In this document: positions 32,881 to 43,606 of the stretch, piece by piece
Numbering within the stretch: position 1 is the first letter of the stretch
Layout: each line of letters begins with the position of its first letter
Assembly: GCA_004380135.1 (NCBI GenBank)
Contig: QXCR01000113.1
Coordinates: 32,128 to 96,127, forward strand
DNA length: 64,000 bases
From: Stemphylium vesicarium
Lineage: Eukaryota; Ascomycota; Dothideomycetes; Pleosporales; Pleosporaceae
Direction of reading: 5' to 3'
Position numbers and translations under genes: made by a program
Notes under the pieces: generated by a model
What the model was told of the DNA's origin: nothing
What the model saw: the letters and a program-made list of their open reading frames with translations, nothing else
Database searches by the model: none

Positions 32881-33702
32881 ATGGATACTAAATTCCAGAG
32901 GGTCACTACATACAATACTGACAAATTTTTACAGGCCATTATGGGAGAAAGGATCATTACCCAAAAGGAACTCGACAATGCCACGAGATTCAAGGATTTT
33001 GCTCTGGTATACAGGGTGGATGCAGAAACTGTTGTCAAAACTAGCAAATACACTCGGCTAGCGGAGGCCGCCGCCATGAGATTGGCAAGCGAAAAAACTA
33101 CAATCCCTGTCCCTGAAGTGCTCAATGCCTACACAGACCCAGCTACAGGCCATGTGCGTATAGTCATGGAGTTCGTTGAGGGCGAATGCCTCGAAGATGT
33201 ATGGGAAAAACTCAATGTCGGGGAACAGCAAAGTGTAATCGACCAACTTGGCGATTTCGTGGCCCAAATGTGGAGGCTGAAGGGGTCCTTGATCGCTTCC
33301 GTCGATGGGTCTGCATGTGAAGACCAAATTTTCGAAGATGAACCCGGTGGATACGGGCCGTATGAAACAGAAGATGCCTTCAATCAAGGCATCGTAAAGG
33401 CGATCAAGAACTGTTCTGACAGCGCATGGGCGAACACGATTTGCGACAAGGTTCTTGCTCTGAAAAGCCACGACGTTGTCTTCAGTCACGGCGACTTGAT
33501 GCCTTGGAACATCCTTGTTCGAGGCAGCACCGTTGTCGTTGTCTTGGACTGGGAAAATGCAGGATATTATCCGGAACACTGGGAATATGTCAAGGCCCTT
33601 TTCATGCCTGGTTGGGATGATGAATCGATCAATAAGATGATGAAACCATATCTTGCCGAGAAGGCAATTTTTCGAGACGTCCGGAGAATAGTAGCTTGGT
33701 AG
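32881..33702 (+). CDS. aminoglycoside-phosphotransferase-like small-molecule kinase
   Basis: Intact single-exon gene, 273 aa, of the APH/choline-kinase-like superfamily. ATG at 32881. N-lobe: VYRVDAETVVKTS with the ATP-contacting Lys, then the hinge RIVMEFVEGECLEDVW. C-lobe: the Brenner motif SHGDLMPWNIL with the catalytic Asp and Asn, and VVVLDWENAGYYPEHWEYVKAL with the Mg-binding Asp. In fungi these proteins form large expanded families of unknown substrate; antibiotic resistance is not implied. It is adjacent and divergent to the kinase remnant. The C-terminus stops soon after the core, which is slightly short but complete. Confidence 0.85.
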   Translation: MDTKFQRVTTYNTDKFLQAIMGERIITQKELDNATRFKDFALVYRVDAETVVKTSKYTRLAEAAAMRLASEKTTIPVPEVLNAYTDPATGHVRIVMEFVEGECLEDVWEKLNVGEQQSVIDQLGDFVAQMWRLKGSLIASVDGSACEDQIFEDEPGGYGPYETEDAFNQGIVKAIKNCSDSAWANTICDKVLALKSHDVVFSHGDLMPWNILVRGSTVVVVLDWENAGYYPEHWEYVKALFMPGWDDESINKMMKPYLAEKAIFRDVRRIVAW

Positions 33703-33795
33703 GGTCGAGGAAATGTGTTTTAAAAATGTAGAACCGCGTATATTTTGTACGACCAAAGACGCAACTGACCCCCGTCACCATAGCAGACCGCTATC

Positions 33796-34780
33796 TTAAG
33801 CACCTGCTCCTCGAGTCTCGCGAATCAATTCCCTCAGCGTCTTCTCCAGATCCTCGGGTTCAAGCCCTAGTTTCCGATCCCACAGGCCTGCAGATCGCAA
33901 ATCACCCAGCCCCGCTTTCCCGAACGCCGCTCCCCTGATCAACTCCAACGCCCCCACCGGATCGCCTTGTTTCATTTTCTCGTTTCCACTGTTAATCAGA
34001 TTCCTAGACGTCTTATGCCGCATCTTTCACTTCTCTCCATCGATCTTTTCGAACACGTCGAGAAGTTTTTGTTGTGTGACGTTGAACGAGGGCGCGTAAA
34101 CATATTGATTCCTCGTTTCGTCAGCGTGCTCGAGAGATGTCACGATAGCTTTCCCTATCCTTGCCATTGTACTGCTAGAGACTATCGTAGCCCCGCCTTC
34201 AATAACTTCGGCCGTCTTGGTCTGTATGTCGAAAGGAAAAAGACCGGCCTTGGGGCCTCAGTTGAGCCATACGCCTGTGACGATTGCCGACCATTCCATC
34301 ACGTTTTCTTTAGTCTTGAAATATTTAACTGCTTGCAATTTGACTGGTGAAATCGCCACTAGTCCACACACCGTCGGATTCTGCGTGTCGAGTCCGTATT
34401 CGCTGGGCATGAATCGCTTTACCCCGGCAGCCACGGCCGCATCGATGAACCGCTTTTGGTCTCCCGACTCTTCCATTATCACTCCTCCTAACATACTTAG
34501 AACCACGTCTTGGCCGCGCATTGAGGATTCCAGAGCGGCTGAGTCATTGTAGTCGACCTTGATGACGCGGATGTTCGGGGGGAATGTTGAAGATGAGTCT
34601 TTGCGCGATAAGAAGGTGACGGAATAGATGGAGGCAATGACTTCGAGGACGGCACGACCCAGATTTCCTCCTGCCTGTAGATATGCTCCGTTATCTAGGA
34701 TGTCGAAATCAAATTTCGCAAGTAATGGGGAAACATGGAGACCGTACCCCGATCAGTAGAACTGTTTCGAATCTGGTCAT
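33796..34780 (-). pseudogene. NmrA-like/isoflavone-reductase-like NAD(P)-binding protein, two nonsense codons
   Basis: The ATG at 34780 begins MTRFETVLLIG; a 73-nt intron (34675-34747) interrupts the nucleotide-binding motif, giving GAGGNLGRAVLE (GXXGXXG). The frame then reads FLSRKDSSSTFPPNIRVIKVDY, GVKRFMPSEYGLDTQN and KYFKTKENVMEWSAIVTGVWLN. A TGA follows at 34258, where the family has Trp. It continues in phase (TIVSSSTMARIGKAI, ADETRNQYVYAPSF) to a second TGA at 34027, again at a Trp-like site, and on to the natural stop at 33796. Both changes are TGG-to-TGA type. Intact relatives are about 300 aa oxidoreductases or redox sensors. The exon border and every other motif are preserved. Confidence 0.8.
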
Positions 34781-35858
34781 TGCGGCTAAAGGTATCTTCT
34801 AGTGGCGATTTCTTGTATCTCTTGTCCGAATGAAATCTGAGATCAGTTCCCATCAAAATGACGCATGTAATTTATGTCTTTATATGCTTTACTTGGATTA
34901 CGGACATCCCATACATCGTTCGTGGGGTCGTAAGATGCCACATTAATAATACTGCGTAACGAATCCGAAATGACAAGCACGAATAGTAACCTTCATTTGA
35001 GTGCGGCTTGACGCACTTACAAAATCAGAGTGATCTCCTAGCGTGATTAGTATTAGGGATTGTATTTCATTTGTCATTAGGCATGTGAGGATGCACCTTA
35101 CCGTCTATCGCCATTATGGCTTAGAATGTCTTACACGACCCTCTAGCTCACATTCCTGTTTAGAGATTGTAATGCCACGATTACTATAGCTGTCACTAGA
35201 TTAATGCGAATCTGTAGATAAGAAGAGAAATTTCGTAGCAATTTTGAGAGGGATGCACGTGATTAGATTAGGAGCAAAAGTTCTGGATTAAGAGCACTAA
35301 CAAAGTACAAAGTACAAAGTACCTGTGCCGGAAGAAGAATTCCCTCTGAAGGCTTCCAGCACTGACTGCCTTATTCAAAGGATCTTGCATCGCCCAATAC
35401 CACACTGTCGATACCTATGGGGCGACATTCTCGAGATAGCCAGTTTCTTACGCTTCCTGGGAGCTGAAGGCAGTTTGGTTTAGGGGTCGAAGGAAGTAGG
35501 ATGTTCGTTACCACAGAACTATGTGCAATTCTTACCTTGTCACCGCACAGAAGATCCCAATCATAGCGATACTCATCTCTCGTGGCGAAAGTGCCTCCTT
35601 CCGTGTATAATGAGACAGCTGATCTTACTCGCATTCTGGGCGAGACCTGCTATCGTAAGAGGACTATAGTTTATCACCAACAAGACGACAGCAATACCTA
35701 TTTAGAAGCTCCGAATTATGACACTCCGTATTTTCGCACGCACAGTAGCCTACTTGTTCTTCTGGTCATGCAAGCTTCCTTTCCTTGTCAAAACCAACAC
35801 TACAATATATCGTATAGTCCTAGAGATTTCTAGGCTCAGCCACCTCCTCTATAGCCGT
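34781..35858. other. AT-richer gene-poor interval with a short tandem repeat
   Basis: No supported gene. The heptamer acaaagt is repeated three times in tandem near 35300-35320. A 87-codon minus-strand frame at 35371-35634 has no recognisable motif. Confidence 0.4.
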
Positions 35859-36724
35859 CTATAGGTGATTTCCCATGAAAGCTCTCACGATGAATTCCGT
35901 CGCCCCTTCAATATAATCAGACCGAATATAAGTCAGATGGTAGAATTGGCAAGATCCGGAATCGCAAACCTTCATTGGCTTGTCAGTCTTCTTCGAATCT
36001 GATCACGAGTGGGAACCCGCAGCTGGTGGACACGATATACTTACAGGATCGCCTTTGGCACAGACCTGCAGAACTCTCGCTCTGAGAGGAGCCGGGAATT
36101 CATCTCCCAGCCTGCCAAGCCTCAGGTTGGGGTCACCAAACATGACAACAGACTTGATTTTTGGGAAAAGAGACGTAGGCAACTTGTCGGCTGCGCGATG
36201 CATGATACTCGCACCTTGAGAATAGCCGACCAGGGAGAATGTCTGGTTTGGACAAGCGACCGATTGAGAAGTCAATCGCTGGACAATGTCGTCGACGCCT
36301 TGTTGTCCGCCAGAAATCACCTGAGAGCTAGCAGGGTACTCGCAGGAAGTCAGTTCTATGGTCTTCAAACTTTCAGTTGCACAAAATACCTGGACTGGAT
36401 AGCCTTGCACCCTGGGCAGCGCGGCTGAGACGTTGCTCACGACGGGGTCACCAACGACGACGCCAAAAGTTGGGAAGCTCGGCTCACTGGTCCCACGAGC
36501 TGATAATCGGATTAGAGCTACACAAGGGGAGCGAGAGTATCTTGCAGCGACTGACCGACGAGAACCTCGTAATCTGAACATCCTTTGGGAATGTCGCCTG
36601 GCACAATCGGTACGGGCTCTCCGATTTCGACGCCATTGTCAGGGAGCTTGGGACATTCTTCCTGTGCAGTAGAGATGGCACAGAACGCGAGGGTAACGAG
36701 AGGAGCGATAAATGTGTAGTGCAT
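35859..36724 (-). CDS. cutinase-family secreted serine esterase
   Basis: Hydrolyses cutin or related polyesters outside the cell. Three exons: 36724-36556, 36499-36045 and 35969-35859, with introns of 56 and 75 nt; 244 aa. A signal peptide (MHYTFIAPLVTLAFCAISTAQ) precedes a ~40-residue acidic pro-region. Cutinase motifs in order are LVARGTSEPSFPTFG (oxyanion region, formed across splice 1), the nucleophile elbow SLVGYSQGASIMH and MFGDPN. The catalytic Asp lies in GDPVCDSGSC, formed across splice 2, and the His in FYHLTY. Four conserved Cys are consistent with two disulfides. All three catalytic residues are present. It is divergently transcribed from another cutinase gene 1.65 kb away. Confidence 0.9.
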
Positions 36725-38374
36725 CGTGATGGGAGATGCAGTTGACTTGAGGATGTGAAAGCTGATCTTATTCGCTTTCCAGTCCGGCACTTAACGTCCT
36801 TTTAAGTCTGCGCATCGCTATCACTGTTTAGAGCTTTCCTTCTCATAATGATGAAAATCCTCTTGGCTTGCGTATAGTTACCATGGCGAAATTGGGTTGG
36901 TGTGGTGGTTTGGATGGACCTCGGCAACTTTGCGACAGGTCGGACAAGGGTGTAGGTGGTGTTGAGATCATTCGCGCAAAGTCATCTTGGCTTTACGGAA
37001 CATTAATATATTCTCCATTCAAACCGAGGCATGATTACAGCCAATAACAAGTTATAGCAGCTAGAAACGTAGAGGATATGGCGAGGGCTAAGCAAGAGAA
37101 ATGGCCAACCACGAGAAGTACTAAATTCGTGTAATATTATAAGGAGCATGTAGGAAAGTTTTGTTCTGTTGCCTCGTAAAAACTTCGCAAACGACTAAAA
37201 GGATAACTGAAACTCTAGTTAAGTAACTAGTGCCCAGCAAATTTGCTCTTGCACAGTTGCTTCAGTGAACAAGGGGTCGTGATCTTGTTATCGCCGGATG
37301 AACTGTTCATATGTGGCTTGTACTGATGGTCAACTGGTAATATGGACTATTGCACCAATAAATACGCTCCTTGTCGTGGCCTTACAGCACGGGAAAAGCA
37401 ACTTTCAGCCACTGCATAGCCAAGCACCCTCCAATTCTCCGGCGACATGCATCTTGGTTGCACGCGACTATCTTGGTAAATCGGCAGGCGCTAACAAGGT
37501 TCATCCCACAATGGACACCGATGAGGATCATGCGCCTTCCCTCGAATTCTCCGGTCAACTTCGCGTTCTCTTGACAGAGGTCCCCTTCTAAGCTTTCTTG
37601 TTAGAAGACTGAATCATGAATGATTCGCTTGGGTAATGGGATAGAGTGTGCCTTCGCCTGGACAACTACTAGATTCCAATCAATGAACTCTCAAAGGTGC
37701 GCTATAAGAGTTCCGAAGCAGCTTTGGTCTTTCGTGTTGGCGGCTCCGCGTTTACTACCCCGCAAATTGTCAGGAACAATCTTTTGAGACTAAGAAGTGT
37801 GTGCAGCGAAGCAGCAAGTCACCCGTAGTCTTCCTAAATCTTACGATCGTATATCTGGTCTTACCGAGGCACTTGTAACGCTCTCAGTGCCCCTATTGGT
37901 GTCCCAATATGCTTCATCATGAAGCTACCTCAAAAGTTGCCCGAGGTACGCATAACGCCTACACCCAATCTTTGTCATCAGGTCCCTAATTCTGAAGCTC
38001 GCAGATCCGTTCCGGCCTTGGTACAATTTCGAAGTTCTTGGCCGTAGAAGAGGGACTGAAACATTTCGCAGCTGATTGGGCAAGAGAAAAGCATTTGTTG
38101 CCTCGGCTCAAACACTGACTTCGGCGACTTGATGGTGGCAGACTACATCATGCTACTCCAAGTGCGAAGAGCAAACCTGCATCTTATCAAGACCTGTCCA
38201 TGTGGGTAAAGTGTCAAGAGATCGTATATATAAGTATCAGACTCTCCGTGCTCTTTTTATTCCAACAAGCTTCAGCTACGAGCTCCCAAGTCTCTCACTC
38301 ACTTTCTACGTCCACACGATCACTTCAATAATTCTCACTACTCTGTCAAGACATCTTTCGCTCTTACATTCACC
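36725..38374. other. intergenic between divergent cutinase genes
   Basis: Likely shared upstream region. An open frame at 37298-37591 has no motif and is not supported as a gene. A TATA-like tatatataag lies at about 38225-38235, roughly 145 bp before the downstream ATG. Confidence 0.4.
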
Positions 38375-39199
38375 ATGATTATGAAACTCTTCACCATTCT
38401 TACATTGGTTGTGGCTTCTTCAGCTACACCCATCAGCCTAGGAGTTTCCGAGTCTGCTGTAGTCGCTACTCGCCAGCTTATCTTCGACCGTACCAGCCTG
38501 ACTGAGAACGAGTTTTCCCAACTCATTGGTGGCGGATGTAAGGATGTTATTTTCGTGTGGGCCCGAGGATCTACCGAGGCAGGCAATATGGTAAGCGAGT
38601 TGGTAGCAAAGAGGATTTACTTGGTTTGACTCTAGTGGATAGGGATCCATCATCGGTCAGCCACTTGGCGATGAGCTGCGTCGCGAATATGGCCGTGATC
38701 TAGCGATCGAAGGTGTCAATTATGCCGCTCTTCTCTCTACCAACTATCTCCCTGGTGGCACAGATCTCATCTCTGAGCGCGAGATGCGCGGTGTCCTCGA
38801 GGACATCAACCGTCAATGCCCTTCGGCTGTCATCGTTTGTGGCGGATACTCGTAAGTCCTTCTCTATTGTGATTTCTTCTCAATACTAAATATGGTCATA
38901 GTCAAGGCGCAGCTGTTAGCCACCGTGCTATTGAGGACCTCTCTCAAAGTGTCAAGAATCAGATCGCAGGTGTTGTCACATTTGGCGATACTCAGGCCCG
39001 TGCCGACAACCAGCAAATTCCCAACTTTCCGCGTAACAAACTCCAGATCTTCTGCGGTGGGGTGATTCGCGACACTGTCTGCGACGGTAATCTTGCTGGT
39101 GCTGTATTGGCCCCTCACCTTAGCTATGGCAGGGATGCAGGAGAAGCGGGCAGATTTTTGATTGGAAAGATCAATTCTGTTCGAAGCTTGCGCCTTTAG
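38375..39199 (+). CDS. cutinase
   Basis: Secreted cutinase of 240 aa. Exons 38375-38590, 38643-38851 and 38902-39199, introns 52 and 50 nt. Signal peptide MIMKLFTILTLVVASSATP. Conserved blocks are FVWARGSTEAGNM (oxyanion region), GSIIGQPLGDELRREYG, and the nucleophile elbow VCGGYSQGAAV, split by intron 2 within the Ser codon. VTFGDTQ follows, then DTVCDG carrying the catalytic Asp and PHLSYG carrying the His. Closer to classical cutinases than the neighbour at 35859-36724, with which it shares an upstream region. Probably induced on plant surfaces, but no regulator site is proven here. Confidence 0.93.
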
Positions 39200-39634
39200 T
39201 TCAATTCCACACTGGGCGCCTGTAAAGGAACTGTGGATATCGTTGAGGTGGACGGAACGAGATTGAAACAACGGACCTGGGGCTAGAAATGCGGGGATGG
39301 GCGGCCGGATGGAGACAAGCGCGACTCGGGTGGTTGACGGTATCTAACGCATGCCAGAAGAGCTGTGGCATGAATTTTACTCGCATTTGAGATCTGATAC
39401 TTGCTCTTGAACGTTTCCTCATGTTTATGTTGAAGAGGCACCGCGAATGATCATCTGTGCGGCGGCTCCAGCACCTGACGTTCTTTCAGTCCGAAATGGG
39501 CTAGCGCGCAGTCTAGCTTAGTGGAGGCCTCCCGAACACCCGTGGACGTCGGCCGCTACGCCATTACAATAACAATCTTGAACCGATATTTCTTCTTCTT
39601 TGAACAGAAGATGTCGTCGCAATAGATTCACATA
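39200..39634. other. intergenic, cutinase to GGCT-like remnant
   Basis: Nothing recognised beyond the cutinase 3' flank and a pyrimidine-rich leader before 39635. Confidence 0.4.
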
Positions 39635-40246
39635 ATGGATCAATCGCCTCCACCAGAGCTACATTTATCCGTCCAAGAAGCGTCAACATCACAAAATGGT
39701 GCTACTCCCGTGCAGCCTTGCCCACAGGCAGCAGCTTTTACACAGTCACTCGAATCCTCAAGCCAGCGAATCCCATCACTACAGCCACTCTTCTCCAGAC
39801 AAAAGCACAAGGAGATGATTTACCGCGACATTCAACGGGTATTCCCCCAGTTGTTGCGCATGTTCTTTTACGGTTCGCTCATGAACCCTGAAATGCTCCA
39901 GACCGTTCTTAAGCGTTCAGAATCACCTGTCATACGATCTCCTACCATCTCGGGGTTCATGATCAAGATGTAGGGCCCATTCCCCGCTCTAGTCCCTAGT
40001 GAGTTGGGAACGGTAGACGGCTGCGTGTGAGACCTTTATCATTTAAATCAAATAGTGGCATTAAAGGCATACGAAAGCTCAGCATACAAGCCGATGTCCT
40101 GTGATATTCCAACCCAAGATGCCGGTGGGGACGAAGTCATCGAGGAGGCCAGAACGTTTTGCTGGGCCGGGAGTCCAGACAGCGATGAGTTGAAGGAAGG
40201 GAAGTTCGACTTGGAATGGTATTGTAAGAACACCAAACCTGATTAG
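39635..40246 (+). pseudogene. gamma-glutamylcyclotransferase/AIG2-like protein, two nonsense codons
   Basis: One continuous phase from the ATG at 39635 to the TAG at 40244. An N-terminal Ser/Gln/Pro-rich extension leads to the GGCT core: LLRMFFYGSLMNPEMLQTVL (the YGSL substrate-binding motif) and SPTISGFMIKM. A TAG at 39971 follows where relatives have Trp. The phase goes on with GPFPALVPSELGTVDGCV, a TGA at 40028 (again at a Trp position), then AYESSAYKP, ARTFCWAGSPDSDEL and FDLEWYCKNTKPD. The catalytic Glu region (AYE) is present. Apart from the two stops the domain is complete, so this is a young pseudogene. The stretch around 40028-40055 might instead contain a short degenerate intron. 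Confidence 0.75.
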
Positions 40247-41001
40247 GTTCAGATTGGTTGTATGGAAAGCTTCCAATTAACCGTTTTGGAGTTCGTTCGA
40301 GCGTTTACGGAGCTGTGAGGCTGCCAATCGTATTGGCTTTCAATGACGAGCTTGTTTAACACCCACTATCCGTGCTCGTTCAGCAATCCCTACATGAAGG
40401 TTACCAAATGAGAGCATCGGCACCCACTCATTTGTTAATTATTCTCTGAACAGGCACGGCGTCTACGTGATAGCCTATAGGAATAAACTACTACGGTCGC
40501 ATCAGGCCAACCACCTCTGCATTGCGATATACGGAGAACAAGGTTACTATTGTCTCTCAAAAGCATCCCAATCATCCCTATAACTCACTAATCTAGATCC
40601 TTCGACGCCGATCGAGATGCGTTCGCACACCCAATCTCGCCACATTCTACGGGGACCCGGCCATGTGCACTACCACCGAACATAAAGTCCTTGTCTTGGC
40701 AATAACCGCAAATACGAGCATGAAAGAAAAGAAAACGCAAAAAGCAGACCCCTCGCAGCCAGATTTGCCCTTTCACACGTGCTTCTTTGTACGAAATGTT
40801 TCGCACCTCACCCTTTACTCTACTACTATCGGCTTGGCCCTTCACACCGCGGATTATGGATACATTATCGCTAAGTCCTACTACTACATTGCATTGATAT
40901 AAATGCGACGTAAGAACCGGATTCCAACTATCAAACAGCAAGCATCTCATCAACCCACAACCCGCACCAACGCACCCAAAACAACCAGAATAACAACCAA
41001 G
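40247..41001. other. intergenic, upstream of small secreted protein gene
   Basis: No supported gene; A-rich leader (40900-41000) before the ATG at 41002. Confidence 0.4.
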
Positions 41002-41400
41002 ATGAAATCCGCCTACATCCTGACAACCCTCTTCCTCGCCCTGACCACCGCAAACCCCATCTCCCCCACCACTCCAGTCTCCGAAAAAGGCCTTATGGTC
41101 GATACGCCAGACGCCCACTGCGACAGGTGCGAGGCAACGGTATCAGAATGTGTAGACGTATGTCGCCTTCTACCCTGAACCCATCATTCCCCAATCTTCT
41201 CCGCCCCGTGTCAAGTTTCGAGGTTATAGTGGAAGTGCAACGCTAACATACCCCAGGGCTGTGCCGTATGGCCATTCATGAAGGGTACTTGCAACTTTAG
41301 CTGCACGTGCATCACGGTGCGCCGCGATCCCATGTGTCGCACGCAGTGCGGTATGAAGTGTAAGCCAAATGGGGGGAGTATGCCTGAGATTGATGGTTAG
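41002..41400 (+). CDS. small secreted cysteine-rich protein, effector-like
   Basis: 99 aa in two exons, 41002-41157 and 41257-41400, with a 99-nt GTATGT...CCAG intron in phase 0. Signal peptide MKSAYILTTLFLALTTANP, then a ~15-residue linker and a mature domain of about 65 residues with ten Cys. The Cys pattern is CX2C, C, then GC, TC, SCTC, MCRTQC and KC. No known domain is recognised; the spacing is reminiscent of disulfide-stabilised defensin- or EGF-like folds. Size, secretion and Cys density fit an apoplastic effector candidate or an antimicrobial peptide. Unlike the small secreted gene at 31250, all splice and coding signals are intact. Confidence 0.7.
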
Positions 41401-41732
41401 GGCGGTGATGTTTGGATGGGTTGAAAGGAGTGGGAGGAGGGCGTGGGGGATGTGAGTAGGGATGTACTTGAGCATTGTTTTTTACTTGCATTCTGTTTCC
41501 TGCATCCTTGAACTTTGATCGCGTTGGATAAATGTTACTCCGGCTTAACTGCCTCTATATCTTTTCCTCGTCAATCACCTCTGCGCCAAGGTGGAACAAG
41601 GGCGTGCGGTATCAAGGCAAGGACGCATAAAAGACAGCACCGCTCAACTATGACAAGCTTCCTCCATCTGCCCGGCACTCAACTCTCATCAGCACCCTAC
41701 GCAACCTTGTCCTCAAATAGTACAATCCCCTC
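41401..41732. other. intergenic
   Basis: 3' flanks of two convergent genes. Nothing else recognised. Confidence 0.35.
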
Positions 41733-43250
41733 CTACTCCACAAGCTCCCTGATCGCATCACACATCTCCTGTGTATACGGCGCAACAACACTAGGTTTCT
41801 TCACAGCCGGATGCTCATCCAACAGCAACTGCGTTACAACACCACACATCACATCGACCGACCTTGCCAACGCAGAGTACCCGTCCGGATCGCCGAAGAG
41901 CTCGAGTGTGGAGGTGGAAGTCTCCTATGGCGGGTTAGTCCTATCGAAACAGCAGACTGAAGAAGAGAATGGGGATTCTTACCTGAGAACCGTCCTCCCA
42001 TTCGACGACGAATTTATGCTGCAGCATAACCAGATCCCGCTAGCCAGATTGAAAACGCATCAGCGTCTCTAGCCTCGCACACAGCGTATCGAGGAGGTTC
42101 CCCTTGACGACTTTGACCTTGTCCTCAGAAAACAGCCCAATGCACCTCAGCCCAGCAATAATGCGTTCAGTCTCTTTTTCATCCTCGAACCCAGCGACTT
42201 CCCGAATACGCTTAACAAGTGCCCTGACACCATCAGCCGCCCGTCCCTAAAAACGAGAAAGGGGAAGGCGCAACGAAACTCACCCTCCATCCTTCCCCTC
42301 AGCACCAATACCTCACCGGGTCACCTCCGCCTAACTCATCCCCTCCGCCTAACTCATCCCCTCCGCCTAACTCATCCCCTCCCCCAACCACTCCTTCCCC
42401 TCACTATCCAACCACACCAACCTCGCCAGCGCCTGTACAAACGCCGGGTTGCCCCTATATCGCAGACTCCCGCGTACCACAGTGCGCGCCTCCGGTATCC
42501 CATACGCCTCTGCAAACGGCACAGAATCGCGATTCGGATACACAATAAAGTCATACCCATCTTTCACAAAATGACTTGCCGCAGCCGCCATAAGATCCTC
42601 AGCGGGTATCTCAACCACCGCGCCATCGTGCAGAAAACGAGCGGCGTTACGCTGCGAGAGTAGCGCGCCGCGTGGCGACCACGAGAACTTGAAGCCGAGC
42701 GGGTTATCCGCACATTCGGGTGCGGGTAGGCCCCCGCAGTAGGAGTGGAATTCTAGCACCTTGCCACCTTTGGCATGAACTTCAGAGATCATCTTAATCG
42801 CGTAGAAATGATCAACGCCTGGGTCGACGCCGACTTCGTTCAAGATAGCGATGCCGGCTTCCTTGGCTGCATCGGCAAGGGCAGAGATGATGGGCGAGAT
42901 GTAGCTTGTGGTTACGACATGTGTAGTTCCGGCGATGGCGGCGCAGATCACGCTGGCGTGGTATTTGAAGGGTAGGAGAGAGATTACCACGTCGTAGCGA
43001 GCAACGTGCTCGGCTAAGTCTGCGCTGGAAGTCGCGTCCAGCGCGATGGCGCGTGTGCGAAGGAGCTGCTTTGCGAGTCTCGCCGCTGAAGATAGGTTGC
43101 GACTTGCTTTTGCGAGCTGTTAAATGGAATGAGGGAACGGGGAGGATGGAGAAAGGCGCAGCGATTGTGATCAGGCTGGCTGGGTTGCGAGATAGGTACT
43201 CGATGCAAGGTGGAGCTACACTGCCGCTTCCAAGCACGAGTATGGCTCTT
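41733..43250 (-). pseudogene. saccharopine dehydrogenase (glutamate-forming, Lys9)-like gene, disrupted
   Basis: Family enzymes make saccharopine in fungal lysine synthesis. From about 43243 the Rossmann start reads ILVLGSGSVAPPCIEYLSRN. LDATSSADLAEHVARYDVVISLLPFKYHA, HVVTTSYISP, GVDPGVDHFYAIKMI, YCGGLPAPE and NPLGFKFSWSPRG follow in register to LDSEGKEWLGEG. There the frame runs into three tandem 18-bp units, each carrying a TAG. Beyond them, AADGVRALVKRIREVAGF and GNLLDTLCARLETLM resume, followed by a TAG at 42040 just before RDLVMLQHKF. A good intron (41925-41982) precedes the C-terminal STLELFGDPDGYSALARSV, ending at the TAG at 41733. The 5' end is also unclear, as the family motif CRTL is missing at a suspect splice. 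At least two independent breaks argue for a pseudogene; a functional Lys9 presumably exists elsewhere. Confidence 0.75.
42325..42378. repeat. 18-bp tandem repeat, three exact copies
   Basis: Units 42325-42342, 42343-42360 and 42361-42378 are identical (ctccgcctaactcatccc). Each unit holds, on the minus strand, a TAG in the phase of the surrounding saccharopine-dehydrogenase-like frame and also a GTTAGG that could act as a splice donor. Confidence 0.95.
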
Positions 43251-43606
43251 TGAGAGCTTCTGGGGTTGGTGTTGGGATGATTTTGCTTGCTGTTGCCTTG
43301 AGATGACGAATGAGTTTAGGATGTGGTCGGGGGACGGGAGAGACTCCTTATGTACGTCTTGCTGGTGGAAAGTGTACTTCGACAATCTCTCCATGACTCA
43401 CTGCGATGATCTCCGCGTACCTGCATTCTGAGAAGGTGTGTTACACATGTTCCCGGAGACGTTACTGATTGGGCTGTCCGGTGTTGCGGTACCATGGTAG
43501 TTGTGAGCGTAGAAGAGCACTCGGAGTAAATCGACTACGGACACAATCGACCATGCACATCAGCAATCCAATCCCACCATCTACCTCTACCGACGAGCGA
43601 ACTTAC
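43251..43606. other. interval between LYS9-like and P450 remnants
   Basis: May contain the unresolved 5' end of the LYS9-like gene and the last exon of the P450 remnant. No clean frame could be followed. Confidence 0.35.

Noticed and set aside
32881..33702. Reading the APH-like gene as an antibiotic-resistance gene
   Set aside because: The superfamily is hugely expanded in fungi with unknown substrates. Sequence motifs show the kinase fold only, not aminoglycoside specificity.
33796..34780. Calling the stops in the NmrA-like gene definite RIP
   Set aside because: The TGG-to-TGA changes are transitions but not in the CpA context RIP prefers, and the gene is not a repeat within this window.
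35371..35634. Minus-strand frame of 87 codons
   Set aside because: No start context, splice signals or recognisable family; the surrounding region is AT-rich and gene-poor.
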